Shown here: piece after piece, positions 63,340 through 64,000 of the stretch
Layout: each line of letters begins with the position of its first letter
Position numbering within the stretch: the first letter of the stretch is position 1
NCBI GenBank assembly: GCA_964017155.1
Contig: OZ024865.1
Location: 17,758,087 to 17,822,086 of the forward strand
DNA from: Oasisia sp. SBJ-2009
Lineage: Eukaryota > Annelida > Polychaeta > Sabellida > Siboglinidae
Reading direction: 5' to 3'
DNA length: 64,000 nt
The notes under the pieces: model-generated
The model's input: only the letters and a program-made list of their open reading frames with translations
Database searches by the model: none
Told to the model about the DNA's origin: nothing
Program-made: the position numbers and the translations under genes

Positions 63340-63980
63340 TAGAGAGAGAAAGAGAAAGAGAAAGAGAGAGAGAGAGAGAGAGTCTCTGTGAATGAAACCA
63401 ACAAAGTTTGCATACATTTGCGTTTTTCATTCCTGGCACTGTTCCATGATATCCAGCAATGTAAAATATGGTCACCGCAAGATCTTCCTTTCTGAAAGTC
63501 TGCCTGTTCTTTGCGCATCAGTGGGTGAATGGCTGCCGAAATATTTTCAAGAATAACCATACTGAAAACCTTGCTAGTGTCAGATAGCAGAGTGATTGGT
63601 CTCTAGTTCTTGTACATACTAAGGTCTCCTTTATTCGGAATTTGACAATCAGCCCTTTATTCCAATCACTTGGTATTTCTTCTCTCTCCCATATACATTC
63701 AAATATATCTGTGGAGATTCTAACTATGATTTCTCCTCCAGCCTTAAACATAAACATATGAACACACTCTGTCATCTGCCGATGCTTTCCATGATTTCAT
63801 GGAATTTACTGCTTTCCTCAATTCTTCAGGAGATGGTGGGTCAATTTTGATCTCGTGGTCTTCGTCGCTGACTGGAATGTCTGCAAGATTGTTTGGCGCT
63901 TCCTTTTTGAGGATGGTCTCTCATTCTTAGCTTCTAGCACCTTTCTTATATCAATTTTCTTTATAAAATCGATTGACATA
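63180..63980 (-). pseudogene. LINE RT relic, block-2 copy, split by (GA)n
   Basis: Minus strand: FECIWEREEIPSDWNKGLIV, then KEQADFQKGRSCGDHI and, beyond the (GA)n tract, LWCITRHYGIPP, in different frames. Degraded non-LTR RT. Counterpart of 52070-52740. Confidence 0.7.
63280..63383 (+). repeat. (GA)n microsatellite inside the RT relic
   Basis: About 104 bp of GA with GAAA interruptions, at the place where block 1 has only AGAGAGAG (52164-52171). Confidence 0.95.
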
Positions 63981-64000
63981 ACGTGTTGGAAAACAATATT

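Larger units (their letters stand above)
55840..63980. repeat. segmental duplication, block 2
   Basis: Direct-orientation counterpart of block 1. It retains the complete Cys-rich gene and unoccupied sites for both block-1 LINEs. Confidence 0.85.

Overview
This is metazoan nuclear DNA with no bacterial character: GT/AG splice sites, TATA and AATAAA signals, several clades of non-LTR retrotransposon, a tRNA-headed SINE, MITE-like elements and very long micro- and minisatellites. A repeat-rich invertebrate, probably marine, fits best; the phylum cannot be fixed from the sequence. No rRNA gene, free-standing tRNA gene or CRISPR array was seen.

Region 1 (1-23 kb) looks like part of a plus-strand gene, tentatively laminin-beta-like, whose introns were invaded by repeats. 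A 4.3-kb unit (LINE reverse-transcriptase relic, 51-bp minisatellite, exon a, exon b) is tandemly repeated three times, with a partial fourth copy that carries the only well-formed exon a. Exon b has the same in-frame stop in every copy. A 26-bp minisatellite follows, then two tandem 0.8-kb terminal-inverted-repeat elements set in (TA)n, a laminin-type EGF-like exon, and the 26-bp minisatellite again in inverted orientation.

Region 2 (23-40 kb) is a mobile-element graveyard. It holds a cluster of hairpin-forming tandem repeats, a tRNA-derived SINE, a MITE-like element, a nearly full-length but broken CR1-like LINE, a 3.9-kb near-perfect palindrome with GC-rich hexamer arrays next to its centre, a 3' fragment of a Cys-rich gene (copy A), and a Jockey/L2-like relic split by an RTE-like insertion with a 13-bp target duplication.

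Region 3 (40.6-64 kb) is an old direct segmental duplication, block 1 at 40.6-52.7 kb and block 2 at 55.8-64 kb. Each carried a minus-strand gene for a small secreted Cys/Tyr/Arg-rich protein. In block 2 the gene (copy C) appears intact: TATA box, 5' UTR exon, signal-peptide exon, three coding exons joined in phase 1, 3' UTR exon and AATAAA. Its second intron holds a satellite of about 1.2 kb. In block 1 (copy B) the centre of the gene has been replaced by a (CA)n tract. Comparing the blocks gives the unoccupied sites of two LINE insertions, shows that a 445-bp (TTGTA)n array is the tail of one of them, and shows a (GA)n tract that arose inside an RT relic. I recognise no characterised family for the Cys-rich gene; it and the splice-site-like 51-bp minisatellite are the best candidates for undescribed biology here.
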